Shown here: positions 1 through 11,760 of the stretch, piece by piece
How the letters are laid out: each line of letters opens with the position of its first letter
How positions within the stretch are numbered: the first letter of the stretch is position 1
Position numbers and translations under genes: made by a program
Assembly: GCA_022749755.1 (NCBI GenBank)
Contig: CM040440.1
Coordinates: 10,031,269-10,095,268 of the forward strand
Length of the DNA stretch: 64,000 nt
Direction of reading: 5' to 3'
From: Azadirachta indica
Taxonomy: Eukaryota > Streptophyta > Magnoliopsida > Sapindales > Meliaceae
Notes under the pieces: model-generated
What the model was told of the DNA's origin: nothing
Seen by the model: only the letters and a program-made list of their open reading frames with translations
Databases searched by the model: none

Positions 1-3000
1 GCAAGTTCCTCATGGAACTTGAAGCGATTTCCAAGTGCTACGGCACCTATTTTCTTTTATTGTCACAACAATGATCAATAACACAATCAAGAGAATCGAT
101 ATATCACAAAAAGGACAACATATTGAGAGAAAACAACTTTTAGTGCAGGAATTCATGCAAATAAGTGAAGTTGTGGTAACTAAGATAATGTGAGCATAAA
201 ATTTGACAATTTCTCTGAGAATTTACCTATCAAGAGTGTTAGGACTTTTATTGACATTATATAGCAATTAAATATATTTAAATTTTTTTTAAATTCTGAA
301 AATTGTTATTGTTTTAATAAATTCCATGCTTATTGGTTTTTTTTAGTTGTTTTAGGATTAGTTGGTTGTCAATGTCTAACTAAAAAATGTAAATTTACTT
401 TTTGTTAATTCAAAGGAAAGAAGAGATTTCAAAATTAAGAAATTTAGTAATGGAAACAGAAATCCTCTTTGTACTAGTGTTTATATTTTCATATAAATAA
501 AAATTATTTTTTAAAATTTGTTGATGTTGCCAGTACACGAAAAACTAGTCCAAAGAGAGTTCCTTCATAAACATGATTTTTGTTTTCTAAGTTTTTAAAT
601 ATTTTTTCTTAATCTTTAATTGAGAATAACCTAGTCAAAATTATTTGTTTGTGATTTTTATTATAATAAATTGAAAGATTTATATCTCTTAAATATTATG
701 AAGACAATTTGGTTGTATTCGAAAAGAAGTCTATTCGTTGAAGGAAGTTCAATGACATAATAATGAGGTGATCTTGTGAAACAAGGCAATTTAAGAAAAT
801 CTTATATAACAGTAATAACAAAGAGGAAATTTTTTTATTTGTATAGGTTCATTGGTGCTTGTGTCATCTTATTTCTTAATGAATTTTTTTTTTTTTCTAA
901 GCGTGGCTTTGTAGATGTAGAAATAGAAAATTCAAACCACGTTAAAATTACATGTTTTTACTGTTTTATTTGTAACTTATTGATTACATTAATTATAAAA
1001 TTAATTTATAGTAATTAATTAATTAATTAATTAAAATTGGCAACATACCCACCAACGAATATTTCAAAGAGTTTTGAGAGTCATCTAATGCACGGGGATA
1101 TGAAAAATGTCTAAATTAATGAGGTAAGTGGGAGATTGTTAGAGCTAGATTTATTATTTGTACCTTTAAAGCATGTTATATAATAGTATTATTTATGATA
1201 TCTAGTAAAATTTATTTCATTTATGTATAATTTGAGTAGATCGATGTTATAGTTAGCCCATCTATAAAATATATATTTATATATTTGACACGAAATATTA
1301 ATACAAAAGGATATGAATCACTAATTCTTTACAAATAAAAGATATTTTAAAACTATTTGTGAAATTAATATTTATAATTTTAAGCTGTAACTTTTCTATT
1401 TTTATATTGAATGACACATTTTTATCACTAAAATAAAGACTTCAAAAATAAGTCTATAGTAAATTAAGTTTTACTTAAAAAAAAATATTATTAATCTTAA
1501 TTCATGCAAACTTTAATAAGCTTAATTGTAAATAATAAACTTGTATTAACGTTTTATATCTTTTGAACTATTATAAAGTAAGGTCTAATGATAAGGTTAA
1601 TATTTTTATAACTTGGTGATTTAATTTTACCGATGGTAAGACTATATGTTTGCAGAAATAAAATCTATACAAATGATAACTACCCAAATTATTTTTGATA
1701 TTTGATTATTTAAATTTTTTGTTACATTTATTTAATGAACTGTTCATTCAATGATAATATTTATTTACAAATATAAATATATTAAAATAATCATAGAGCA
1801 TTCAATGATATAGGACATATATAAGTAATTAAAAACACGTGACAATTTACTTAGAATTGATTTAAATTGATTTATAATTAATCAAATCTAAATTTAATAA
1901 AATTAGTTTTAATTAAATAAGTTTTTATTTTATTAATATAACATACTACAGTACGCAACTCTGCCGTTTTAATAGAATAGTCTAAGGTTAACTTAAAAGA
2001 AGATTTAGATTTTTTATGTTGAAGCTAAGATTTGCAGCCTTTACTAATTATTTTAACTTAAATTAAACTCTACTTTTTTTTTTTCTTTTAAAGGTAAGGG
2101 AGTGGGTAGAGCTCAAATCATTTTAAATGCCCTTACCTACTTCTAAGGTAGTGTTTTAGAAATGGGTGATAAATAAATTAAGTGGCACTATAACAACTCA
2201 AACTCTACTTGTTTGTGTACAAAAATAATATTATAAAAAATACATATTATTTTTTTCATTAGAAAGAGGAAAACTACTGTATTTTCTTACACCCCTTTGA
2301 GCACAATACACATGTGAGTAGTTTCAAGCAAAGCAGAGAAGATTGTAGCATTTCTAAGGTAGTGTTTTAGAAATGGGTAACCTTTTAACCCTATGTGTAT
2401 ATTGGAAAACAAGACTGGTCTAGTTTCTATAGTATTTGTTATAAAATTAACTAAATTTTATTTGACTGATTAATTTTTCCTTCTCGAACTTACTAACTTA
2501 TATTTCTTTGCTTTTGGTGTATAAATATTTAGACTAATAATGATTTTATTTTCTTGTGGGAGGAGTTGACTCTACATGGGAATTAAGAGAAAAGCAACTT
2601 GATAAGCTCCATACAACCCAATTAAAGTTAGTTATTTTGTTGCTCTAATTTTGGGTTGTATGTAATTTCTATATTTTAATTCTTTACTATAAATTTTGTT
2701 TAACGTACAGTTTAATATTCTATTAATAGTTTTCGTTGAATTTTGCTTGTGATCGATGTTAAACTGATGGACAACAAAATATTAAACTAATATATAGAAG
2801 ACAAAACAGAAGACAAATATGACTAGTTGTGTATACAACTTAATTCAAATATGTAATTCAAGTGGTAACTGCTCTCTTTGCAGTGAATATATCTGTACGT
2901 GTATGTATATATGAACAAGATCTGCTAATCATTTATGTATGGAGTTTTCTCCTAGCAATTAAGAGTGAACAATATTTTCTGTTGACCCAATGAGAGTCAC

Positions 3001-3004
3001 AGTT
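1..3004. other. AT-rich intergenic spacer
   Basis: No coding region is supported here. The stretch is AT-rich with short homopolymers and a small TTAA-type simple repeat near 1013-1034. The only notable structure is a 27-bp direct repeat described separately. The 80-codon ORF near 776 is compositionally like the surrounding spacer and matches nothing I recognise. Confidence 0.6.
2141..2378. repeat. 27-bp direct repeat, two copies
   Basis: The same 27 bases, beginning TTCTAAGGTAGTGTTTTAGA and ending AATGGGT, occur at 2141-2167 and 2352-2378, 211 bp apart and in the same orientation. The identity is too long for chance. The repeat could be a local duplication made during break repair or a trace of an excised insertion. 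I see no transposon ends beside it. Confidence 0.7.
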
Positions 3005-3472
3005 TCATATCAGTCCAGATAACTCGTAGTCATATATGCTGACTTCTTGATGTTGCCCAAAACCATTAAAGCTAGAACATGGCTGCTGATCAATATCTAA
3101 AAGCCATGACTCAAGATCTTGATATGCTAACCAATCTGCTCCTGCAGCTTGGTTCATTGACAACATATCATATGTTGCGTCATTCAAATACATCTGGCTT
3201 TCTTCTTCTCGAACTCCTTCAGTGAAAGGTGATAATACGTTGTTGCAGAATTCAAATGAATATGCTTCCATGCTACTTTGGCCGCGGCCTCCATTGTCTT
3301 CATTACGGTTGTCGATAACCGGAGCATCAATATTGTCAAGTTGTGTTTCTGCAGCTGATCTAGGAGGAGGTGGGAATAGCGTTGTGCTGCTTCCGTTGCC
3401 AGTGAGTTCTTGAACTAGACGCTTGAAGTCAGAGCTTTCAGTTATGTAAACTTTTGGCCGCAGCACTTGCAT
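3005..3472 (-). CDS. VQ motif-containing protein
   Basis: Encodes about 155 residues of a plant-specific VQ protein, a family of small nuclear cofactors that mostly bind WRKY transcription factors or MAP kinase modules in defence and stress responses. The signature FKRLVQELTG (form FxxxVQxxTG) lies about 16-25 residues from the ATG and follows VLRPKVYIT, the usual approach to the motif in this family. The rest is low-complexity and acidic, ending in the tyrosine-rich YDYELSGLI, and there is no intron, as is typical. The start is uncertain. The frame stays open upstream through LKITKQNHETKRQLTNL, which looks like family sequence, and the first ATG below a TATA-like site is at 3548 (MGKNQPG) but lies in another frame. 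Either a one-base indel has shifted the N-terminus or translation starts at 3472. Confidence 0.8.
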   Translation of the reverse strand: MQVLRPKVYITESSDFKRLVQELTGNGSSTTLFPPPPRSAAETQLDNIDAPVIDNRNEDNGGRGQSSMEAYSFEFCNNVLSPFTEGVREEESQMYLNDATYDMLSMNQAAGADWLAYQDLESWLLDIDQQPCSSFNGFGQHQEVSIYDYELSGLI

Positions 3473-3596
3473 CAAATTGGTGAGTTGCCTCTTGGTCTCA
3501 TGATTCTGTTTAGTTATTTTGAGAGAAGCCTGGCTGATTCTTCCCCATTATTCAATATGTAATACAACTTGGTATCTCTTAATTGTAGGATGTAGA

Positions 3597-3611
3597 TATG
3601 TATATAAGAAG
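3597..3611 (-). promoter_or_regulatory. TATA-like box of the VQ gene
   Basis: On the minus strand this reads CTTCTTATATACATA. It lies about 55 bp upstream of the first minus-strand ATG at 3548, a normal plant spacing once a short 5'UTR is allowed for. The call rests on position and sequence only. Confidence 0.4.
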
Positions 3612-3850
3612 ATTTATGAAGTAGATGGGTGTGACTACTTGGAACATAACAATACAAAAAGGCAAAGATGCTGTAAATGATGTTGATAATTGTCTACACA
3701 ATTAGAGTTCATAATAGGAGTCCATTCCAGTATCACCACCAACTCTATATCGTATATATGCTTTTTATCTCTGGTGTGAATAGTAAGTCAAAGAGAAATG
3801 CTTGGATTTGTTTCGCATAGAACGTAGAAAATTGTTGGCAATTTTTGAAT

Positions 3851-5512
3851 GGGAAAATGACCCTGACCCTCCAAAAGTTTGACCTAATTATCTATTTTCA
3901 TCTTGAATTTTCTAGAATATTTTTTACCCCCCACTGCTGTAATTACCTTTATAACCTTGGAAGGCTAATATGTGGGGCCATGTTATAAACTTTATTTTAT
4001 TTTTCTCTCATTCTCTCTCCATCGCTTTCTTTTTTCTCTTTTCACTCTCCATCGACCACGTTCTTTCTTTCATATTAAAGGCCTATTTATTTTTTGATTG
4101 AAATTGAAATTTAATTATTTATAAATTTAAAATAATTTATTTTTAATTTATATTTAAAAATTTATTAACAATATTTAACTATAACTAATTTAAAAATTTA
4201 AATTAAATCTGAATAAGTAAACATTTCAATAATCTAAATATTTTATTTATTAATAATACTTTTAAATTATTATTTAATATTTATATATGTTAATAAATTA
4301 ATATATTAATTTAAAAATTTTTTAAAATATATATGTCAATTTATTAATTTTAAATTTTATATTTTTTTAAAAAATTATTTAATATATATATTATATATTT
4401 GAAATAAAAAAAAATAAATATATCAATTAAATTCATATTTCTTCAGTTAAGTTTAAAATTTAACTTGTTCGGATTTTAGACATAAAATACATTATCTAAA
4501 ACATTAAGATGACGAAGAAGACGAAGAAATTGAGAGAAATCATATTGACAAAATTTTCATCTCACCAAAATTAATTACGATGAAGTTCCACCAACTATGT
4601 CATTCCTAATCCAAAATAAATCAAAAGAAAAAGGCTTTCAAAATTTTTTATTATGTATATACACAGACAATTTGGAGAACTAAAGCAGATAAATTTAAAA
4701 ATAAAAAATTAGATAAATGCCCAGTAAATAAACAGAAAATCATATCAAAATAAAATAGAACAAAAGTGGATAACCCCAAAATCAAAAGCCACAAAGCCGG
4801 TAATTTTTACCGTGTACAACAAATATTCTCCAATATCTACCTAGCCATTCAAACAAAATTCATCAAAATTTAAAAAAAAAAAAAAAAGAAAAATGAAAAA
4901 ACCATCAAAAGGTCAAAGTCAACTCATCCTACAGCATCTAAAACCTTTGGTCTTCTTCTATGGCGATGGATTTTGCATTGAATCTTTCTGTTTATTTTTC
5001 CACAACAAATACCTTAGCATCTTAGTCTCTCAAGCTCATGTTGCAGTCTCTGTAGAATATAGACTAGACCCGTATCACGACTGCTGGACTGCAGCATAAT
5101 GGATAGCTTCCCATAAAATCGTAGATGACAATAACAGAGAGCCATGCGTGCAGGTGAAGAAAGCTTGACCGACAGCATACTTGGAAATTCCCCGCAATGG
5201 AGGTGGCAGATTTGGAGATCGGAAGGCAAGAAAGGCATCAGTGGAGTTAAGGTTAGGGATTTAGGAAGGATTTTTTTAATTTTAATTTTATTTATAATAT
5301 TAAATGATAAAGATACTTTTTTACATATAACTTTAGAATTTGTCACCATTACTTTTATGTTCAAAATTTTAAAAAAGTTAGTACATTTTTACTCTTAAAA
5401 GTTGATTTTTAACTTTGAGAAAGCTAATGACAAGGGAGTGAAGGATATTTTTGAAACTTAGTGGGAAAGGAATAAATAGGCCAAACTTTAGGGGGGTCAA
5501 AGATATTCTCTC
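3851..5512. mobile_element. Pack-MULE-like element with captured carboxylesterase fragment
   Basis: The segment is bounded by diverged inverted repeats. The left end from about 3851 (ATGACCCTGACCCTCC then AAAGTTTGACCT) matches the reverse complement of the right end near 5480-5512 at roughly 23 of 30 positions, and weaker similarity continues inward for about 40 bp. Between the ends lies a rearranged fragment of a cellular carboxylesterase gene. Gene fragments inside long diverged TIRs are the hallmark of Pack-MULEs. No transposase is visible and no convincing 9-bp target duplication is found; the flanking nonamers match only partly. An alternative is two independent repeats flanking a pseudogene by chance. 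Confidence 0.45.
4941..5190 (+). pseudogene. Plant carboxylesterase (CXE, GID1-related hydrolase) fragment
   Basis: A broken piece of a class I plant carboxylesterase of the alpha/beta-hydrolase fold (HSL family, related to the GID1 gibberellin receptor). KPLVFFYGDGFC corresponds to the family oxyanion-hole segment, normally HGGGF; here it has become YGDGF. It is followed by QAHVAVSVEYRLDPYHDCWTA, the usual VEYRLAPEHPLPAAYEDCWTA region with an internal loss. A stop (5097-5099) interrupts the frame, which then continues as WIASHKIVDDNNREP. Within a few bases a different frame gives AMRAGEESL, a segment that normally follows the GDSAGGN nucleophile. The region with the catalytic Ser is therefore deleted. 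No function is possible. It lies inside an inverted-repeat-bounded segment, which suggests transposon capture. Confidence 0.7.
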
Positions 5513-5554
5513 TTCTTAATAATGTAAAATTTACACTAATTAATATATATAACA

Positions 5555-6185
5555 AGGGCAGTTTGGGATTTTGGGATTGTTGTGAATTTTGAAAAAATCT
5601 ACTTTTATTGCGTTGTAAAAATAATCAGTTTTAAAAAAAATCAATTTTGTGTTTGATAAATTTTATTTTTAAAAGTACTATAAATTTAAAAATTAGTTAC
5701 TTTATTATTAAAAATATTGTAGCAATGCAATTGACTAAAATGTATATAGTGAATAGTGATAAATAAAGATTACTTTAAGTATATAATGTAATATATGCTT
5801 ACTTAAAATAATTTATGGATAAATATATATATCATAACTAAAAACCAATGTGAAAAAATAACGAAAAGAAAAAATTTTGCTTTTAACAATTTTATTTTTC
5901 AATTAAAGTTGAAATTTAAAAAAATTATTTGTTAGGTTAATTTTGAGTTTTTGTAATTTTAAATAAATATATTTGGTATTATACTTATAAATAAAACTAT
6001 TTTTTAAAATTAGATTTTAAAAGCCACTCTTTTCCTGTTTCTCAAAATCTGCTGTAAGATAATATGATTTTGTTAAAAGTGATTTTAAAAACATTTTATC
6101 AAACATCCAAAATAATTTTTAACAATTTAAAATTATTTTTACTTTTCTCAACAGTAATTTCAAACAGGCTCTAAATATTAGAGTG
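5555..6185. mobile_element. MITE-like element, GTTTG(A/G)GATT-type ends
   Basis: The left end near 5560 (CAGTTTGGGATTTTGGGATTG) and the reverse complement of the right end near 6150-6182 (GCCTGTTTGAAATTACTGTT) are recognisably related inverted termini, and the interior is non-coding and AT-rich. A second piece of the same family lies at 49487-49640 beyond the P450 gene. These ends resemble a MITE family common in dicots. No target duplication could be defined, so the exact borders are approximate. Confidence 0.45.
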
Positions 6186-6654
6186 AAACTATTTACATTT
6201 TAAAACTTATTTGAACATTATTATAACTTTTCAGATTATGTATAACTAATATTTAAAAAAAATTGACAATAATTTTGAAAAAAAAATTAAGATCAAAATA
6301 TTATTACAACTTAAATTTAAACGTTATAGTAAGATAAAAATAGGTTGTTACAAAATAAAAATAAGAATAATATGGTTATTTATGCGTCTTCTAAATGTTG
6401 AAGGGTAAAATAGTCTATTTACTCTTAAGAATAGTTATCTCAGAGGTTATTTAAGTATCTTCTCCCTTTTTAAAAAGTTAAGGGAGTAACTAGAACAAGC
6501 AAAGAACATAGAAGGTATTTACTGTTTCCCTAAGAGTTAAGGAGTAAAACATAATATCCCTTTAAATAATTTACGAATATCTAGTATACAATAAAAAAAG
6601 AAATCGTAAGTGAAAAATTAAATTCGCAAATGAAAAATTAAACTTTTAATTCAA

Positions 6655-6790
6655 AGCACCCAAGCTATTAGTTTAGTGGTTAGAACTTTATCTCATTTTG
6701 AAGTGCAAAAAGATTTGAGTCCCGTGCACTTTGGGATATATATTTTTTTGAATTAGGATAGACCCCGTCCAATTTAGTGAAATCATTAAC
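6655..6790 (+). mobile_element. tRNA-derived SINE-like sequence
   Basis: TTAGTTTAGTGGTTAGAAC resembles a polymerase III A box, and about 35 bp later GATTTGAGTCCCGTG resembles a B box. The spacing and the T-rich run that follows fit the tRNA-derived head of a plant SINE. The B box is degenerate, no tRNA cloverleaf can be formed with confidence, and no target duplication is clear. Confidence 0.4.
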
Positions 6791-6989
6791 GCACCACGAC
6801 ATATTTGCACACATCTGACTCTAACCAGCTATAATGTAGCTTAAATGTAAACCATTATTTTCATCTTTTGAGGTCTCTAATTTTCTATTTTGTCTTGTTG
6901 TTTGGTTCTTACGAAAATGGTGGTGAAAGAATACATGAAAGCATATTTGTTGTACTACTTTTAACGATAATATAAAAAGCAAAAAGTTG

Positions 6990-7840
6990 TTAAAATTTGT
7001 TGGTTATGCAATAAATTTAATTTATTTTTTTTTGTTGCAACAGAAATTTGCTATTCTTTACAGCATAAATTATTTGCTGGTTTCTATTGTAAAAAGCCTT
7101 GAAACAATTGCAAAAAAAGCCAATATTGGTTGTTTTGTTGCATAAATTAACTATCTATCATTCTCCAGAGCAAAGAGCTCAAAAATAGCGACAAATTAAG
7201 CTATTGGTTTGAACTGTATGCATTATCAATTAGTTGCTGTTTTATGAAGTCAAGAGTCTAGAAACAATAGCAAAATAAGTTGCGAGGTTGTTTACAGGTA
7301 TTTTCTGTTGCAACGGCTGATAAAACCAACAAAGTAAATTGTTGCTTATACTTCTGCAATGTTTTATATAGAAAATCACCAACAACAAATAATTTTAATA
7401 GTCTAGATTCAAAACCAAGTAGATATTGATCGGTTTGGGCACACAACTAGTCAAAAGTTTGCTTTCGTGCTTTACAACCCAAAATTCCTCTTCTCAGTTA
7501 ATAGGGTTAATAACTTAATTTAGTCTGACTCTCATAAGTAATGTTGAAGTGATAATCTTTCGCGCCCTTTTGACCTCGTGCGCTTATGAGAGGGCTTATA
7601 ATATGACAGCAACTTATTGCATGACATCTTTATTTTACAATATGGTTATACTTGATTTATCTATTGTTAAATAAAACACTTAGCATTGTTTAGTTTGTTT
7701 TGAGTGTTTATTTTTCTTTCAAGCATTTTTTTAATTTATTTTGTAGATGTTGATGTGTTTCAATGAAAAGACATGAAAATGTAACGCAAGTGTGCATCCA
7801 TAAAACTCTCTATTGATCTTAAGCTAAAGTACTAGAAATA
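6990..7840. other. Intergenic repeat-like spacer, no gene
   Basis: Loosely repeated words such as GTTGCAACAG, GCAACA-type runs and GCTATT occur from about 7030 to 7330, like the subterminal region of a decayed DNA transposon. No terminal motif can be assigned. The 62-codon minus-strand ORF at 7258-7446 is not supported as a gene. Confidence 0.4.
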
Positions 7841-8240
7841 GGCGTGCTGAATATAGTCTCCTAAAACAATCATATTTTTGTCTACATAACTCAGAATCAT
7901 GTTACGTTTTATTGTGTTGGAAATAGACATCCAAAACTTTAAAATGATATGTCATGGGCAGTCGTTGTGGTGTGCTCGCACCATTAAGGTGTGCGGCCAT
8001 GCTATACTCTCTAGCTATTTGCGCGAACAAGGGCAACAAAGCATCAGGGGTGAGGTAGTAAAGGTTACGCGCACATTACATCAAGGTGCACAGCCGTGCC
8101 ACCCTTTTTACCACCTTTGTTGCTGTTACACCTCTAGATCACGCGCTCGTACCAAGTGGATGCTAAATGATGTCCTTGCATGATTTTTGGCCTTTGGATA
8201 TGAAATGGATGGCCTAATTTGGTTAATCTTAGATTTTCAT
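7840..8240 (+). repeat. LTR-retrotransposon leader/LTR remnant
   Basis: The block CATAACTCAGAATCATGTTACG, then TTGTGTTGGAAATAGACATCC and AAAACTTTAAAATGATATG, parallels 39310-39400 word for word with many substitutions. Both are followed by GC-richer, CGCGC- and GCACC-containing sequence. This arrangement is typical of the LTR or leader of large gypsy-type or LARD elements. The 94-codon ORF here is probably fortuitous. Confidence 0.5.
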
Positions 8241-8324
8241 GTTTTTCAATCATTAGCCACCTTTATATAAGAGGAAAAAAAGAGGGTTTTTGAAAAGGGA
8301 GCCACCATATCACAAAAGAAAAAT

Positions 8325-9240
8325 GTGAGAGAGAGGGAGAGAAACACTGAATTTTTTGAAGGTACTAATCAAACCAAAGAGGCCATGAACTCATTTGATG
8401 TTCATCACCAACCTCTCATAAACTCCAAAGCAAAGCATGAAGATGATAAGAGCAAAAATGAAGACACCAACTTGTGCTTCATGGCATTAGGAGATAATGA
8501 GGTAAATGATTTTGAATCTTCTTATTCATACGATAAATTGTTGGATGCATTTGAAGAGTTGCATAACCATTTTGAAAAATTAGTTTCCAAAAATGGCATT
8601 CTTAAGAAGAAAATTGATAACATTCTCTTTGAAATTAAATCTTTAAAAGAAGAGAAGAACATCTTGGAAAATATGCTCCTTTGAAGAGTGAAAAAATTGC
8701 TTGTAAAGATGAAAATGAAAATTTGCAAAATGATAATGAATTTTTGAGAAATCAAATTGATTGTTTACATAAGAAAGTCAATGCTCTTGATGAAGCTAGA
8801 AATGTCCATGCAAAAGAGATTGATTTTCTAAAACAAAAGCTTTGTGCTTCACAAAACCATGAGAGCTCAAGATTTCATGCTTTATCTAAAGAAATGAGAT
8901 ATTTAAGACAAGGACCATGGATTTAAATGACATTGTTTTCAAATTCACTAATGGTCAAAATAATTTTAAAAAATTACTTGGGTCTCAAAGATGTGTTTTT
9001 GACAAAGGAGGTATTAGATATAAGCCTCACATTAAACAAAATATTTGAAAAACTATGTTGTTAAAGGCCACCTCTTTGAATGATTCTACTATTAAATGCA
9101 ACTATTATAATGGCATTGGACACAAGTTATGCATACCTTATTAGGAAAAATACATATGCTGGAGTTAGAAAGATTTGGGTTCCAAGAGGGAACCAAACTA
9201 ACATTGAAGGACCCAAAATGATTTGGACACTAAAGTGCAA
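8325..9240 (+). pseudogene. Copia (SIRE-like) gag remnant
   Basis: The first open part (8325-8684) contains NLCFMALGDNEVNDFES then a DELLDAF-like segment and a lysine/glutamate-rich coiled coil. After a frame change near 8681 the coiled coil continues (8681-8926) with HAKEIDFLKQKLCASQNHES. Beyond a stop, in another frame, CNYYNGIGHKLC at 9097-9132 corresponds to a retroviral CCHC zinc knuckle whose second Cys has become Tyr and whose last spacing is changed. This is the nucleocapsid end of a plant copia gag. There are at least three frame breaks, so no functional capsid protein can be made. Confidence 0.7.
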
Positions 9241-10530
9241 AACTTGCTAATCTTTTGCAAGTATCAAAATCGAGGAATAATGGGTGGTTCCTTGAGAAAG
9301 ATTTGTGGGATGAAAACACTCAATGGGATGCAACATATGCTTGATATCAAATTGCAAGGAAAAAGAATATGCTTTTGATCAAAATTGGTATCAAACTCTT
9401 ACTTATTTTTTTTAATTGACCTTATGCACAATTCTTAGCTCAAATCTTTAAAGTATATTTGTGATTTGTGTTTGTAAGCATGATTGGTTGAAATATGCTT
9501 ACTTTGACAAGAAATTCTTGGCTTATTATTTAGATTGTTTAATGTCCAAATTCTTTAACCAAGCTTTCAAGATATGTTTTGTGTTTTAAGTTAATAAGTA
9601 TGTTTTGCTTAAAGTATACTTTCACTCATCAATGTGAGCAAAACATTTCTCGTGCCCCCTTTGTACTTTAATGTGCACTTACTTTTGAATGCATTCATTC
9701 ATCATGTCAACATGGCCTCAAAATGAATTTTGATCACTTTATGATTATTATTTCAATTTCATTTAAGCCAAATATCAATTATCTAGAATCAGGATTGGAT
9801 GGTTTAGGACTAGTAAGTAAAAAGGGCTCCTTTCATATTTTGAAAAACTGGGAGCTGATTTGGAAATATTTCTGGGCTTGATTGGGAATTTTTTATAGGG
9901 AAAATGAAATGTGCTTAGAAAGCTACAGATGTCTAGTTTCTGTATAATTTTACAAAACTCAATTTGGACATCAATACAAGCAGAAATGCTAGAATTAAGC
10001 TACATAGGTCATAACTGTCTGAAAGATGCAATGGTGTAAAAGTTTGAATTTTTTCTGAAAAAAATAGGGTATGTGAAATTGAGTTCATAGAAGTTTACGG
10101 AACTCAATTTGGATATCTCTATAGAAAGCAATGACTCCATGAAAAAAGACTGCTTAAAAAACAAAGCAGAAACAGGGAAACCAGGATAAACTTAGTCAAG
10201 AGGATTTGGGCTACCAAATTTCTTAGGTTGGTTGATAGAATATTTAAGGCTTTATGCCCCCATATTAGTAGTTCATCAAGGAAAAAAAGTAAGAGATCTA
10301 GAAGATGATGAGTTATTGGAAAACGAATAGAAGCAAGTTTACGAACCTACACCATCAAAGGTTTGATTATAGAAAAATGTCATTTTAGCAGGCACTTTCA
10401 TTTACTTGTATTATGTTTTGGAAATCATTTAATAGTTTGACTCACTTCTTATTCTTATTGAATATGCATTCATTGTTTTGATGATTTGTTTTATTGATTA
10501 AGAATGCATTTTTTATGTTAGAGATTTATA
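9240..10530 (+). other. Non-coding interior of the copia remnant
   Basis: No protease, integrase or reverse transcriptase motif can be read in any frame. The text near 9900-10130 (GGAACTCAATTTGGATATC and similar words, repeated with variations) is of the kind found in retrotransposon LTRs or leaders, so another element may be spliced in here. No gene is supported. Confidence 0.4.
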
Positions 10531-10534
10531 TACA

Positions 10535-11760
10535 ATGTATTTAGGGGGAGAAAGTGATTATCTCTTGTGTTGCATTAGAGTACATTTTCATCAATGCATT
10601 GTATTATTTTAAATTATCTAAATTGTGTTGAGGCTATGAATTACAAAAAAAAAAAAATTGGAGAAGAGTATGTGAATGTGGAATGGTGATTGCATATAGA
10701 AGTGCTCTTACACTTTGTTTTGTTGGATATATTTATTGTTTCGATGATAAATACTATAATAGATTTCTCTATGCTATTTGTTGGATGAAGTTTACGAAAA
10801 TATTTGTTTACAGTGCCAAAAGGGAAGAAGCATATGCATACATATCATTTTCATATAAGAATCTTTTGCATTATATCTTCCATTATATTGTTATATCTTG
10901 ATAATGACGAAGCATGCACAAAAGTGGGAGATATGGAAATTTTGCAAAAGGAGATAATTATGTTATTTGTTGTTGTTTTGTCAGTACCAAAAGGGGGAGA
11001 TATGAAAATTTTGCAAATGTGTTCTTAGTTGTCAAAAAAAAAAAATATGCAATATTTGCATATGGTATGCAATAAGGAGAGTCACATGGTTGTTTTTATC
11101 CTTTTGGCTTGTGTTAATGTGAAATGATATGTGCATATTGATCTATACATAACTTGGATTGCTTTAACTTGTCTATAATGCACATTTTTGGTGTATAAAG
11201 GGGGAGCAACAAATTACTAGTTTGATATTATTTTCTTCCAAGATTTTAATGTGTGAAAGGGGAAAGTATCCTATGGTATGCAGTACACTTAGAGAGAAAT
11301 GTGTTTTATTTTTTATGTGTTGGATAAATTTTACATGATGAGTGAATTTGATTTATGATTTAATATTTCATTGTGTGCACTTTTGAAACAAATAGGGGGA
11401 GAAATATTTTCTGACTTAATCTTATGTTCTTCTATCATTTGATTGCATTTGCTCAAAATTTTAGGTAGAGCTTTTATTTTCAAAATTCTTCAAAACATCT
11501 CTAAAATATGTTTTCAAAAATTGTTATCATGCACTTATATTTGATATATTTTTTTTATAATAACAAAAGGGGGAGAAGGTTGATTGATTGCCATATGCTT
11601 GAATTAGGATACCTTGATTAAATACTCACATACTTAAATATTTTATTTATGCTATAATTGAGGGGGAACATGAATTTTGGATTGCATAATATATGTTCAA
11701 TTCATGAGTTATATTTTTACTGATAATCAATGGTTTGTCATCATAAAAAAGGGGGAGATT
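10535..11760 (+). repeat. Array of G-rich polypurine tracts before 3' LTR
   Basis: G-rich purine tracts recur at about 10540, 10812, 10922, 10988, 11198, 11258, 11392, 11565, 11661 and 11748, each like AAAGGGGGAGA and usually preceded by A-rich sequence. The final one, AAAAAAGGGGGAGATTG, sits directly before the TGTTAG of the LTR and is the expected primer for plus-strand DNA synthesis. The others are probably diverged duplicates, as described for SIRE-type elements. Confidence 0.65.

Noticed and set aside
776..1018. 80-codon ORF as a small gene
   Set aside because: Phenylalanine- and isoleucine-rich translation of AT-rich spacer ending in a TTAA repeat; no motif, promoter or splice context.
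4893..5398. Functional gibberellin-receptor or carboxylesterase gene
   Set aside because: The frame is broken, HGGGF is altered and the nucleophile region is deleted; only a fragment remains.
6990..7440. CACTA transposon subterminal region
   Set aside because: GCAACA-type words are suggestive, but no CACTA terminus or 3-bp target duplication was found.
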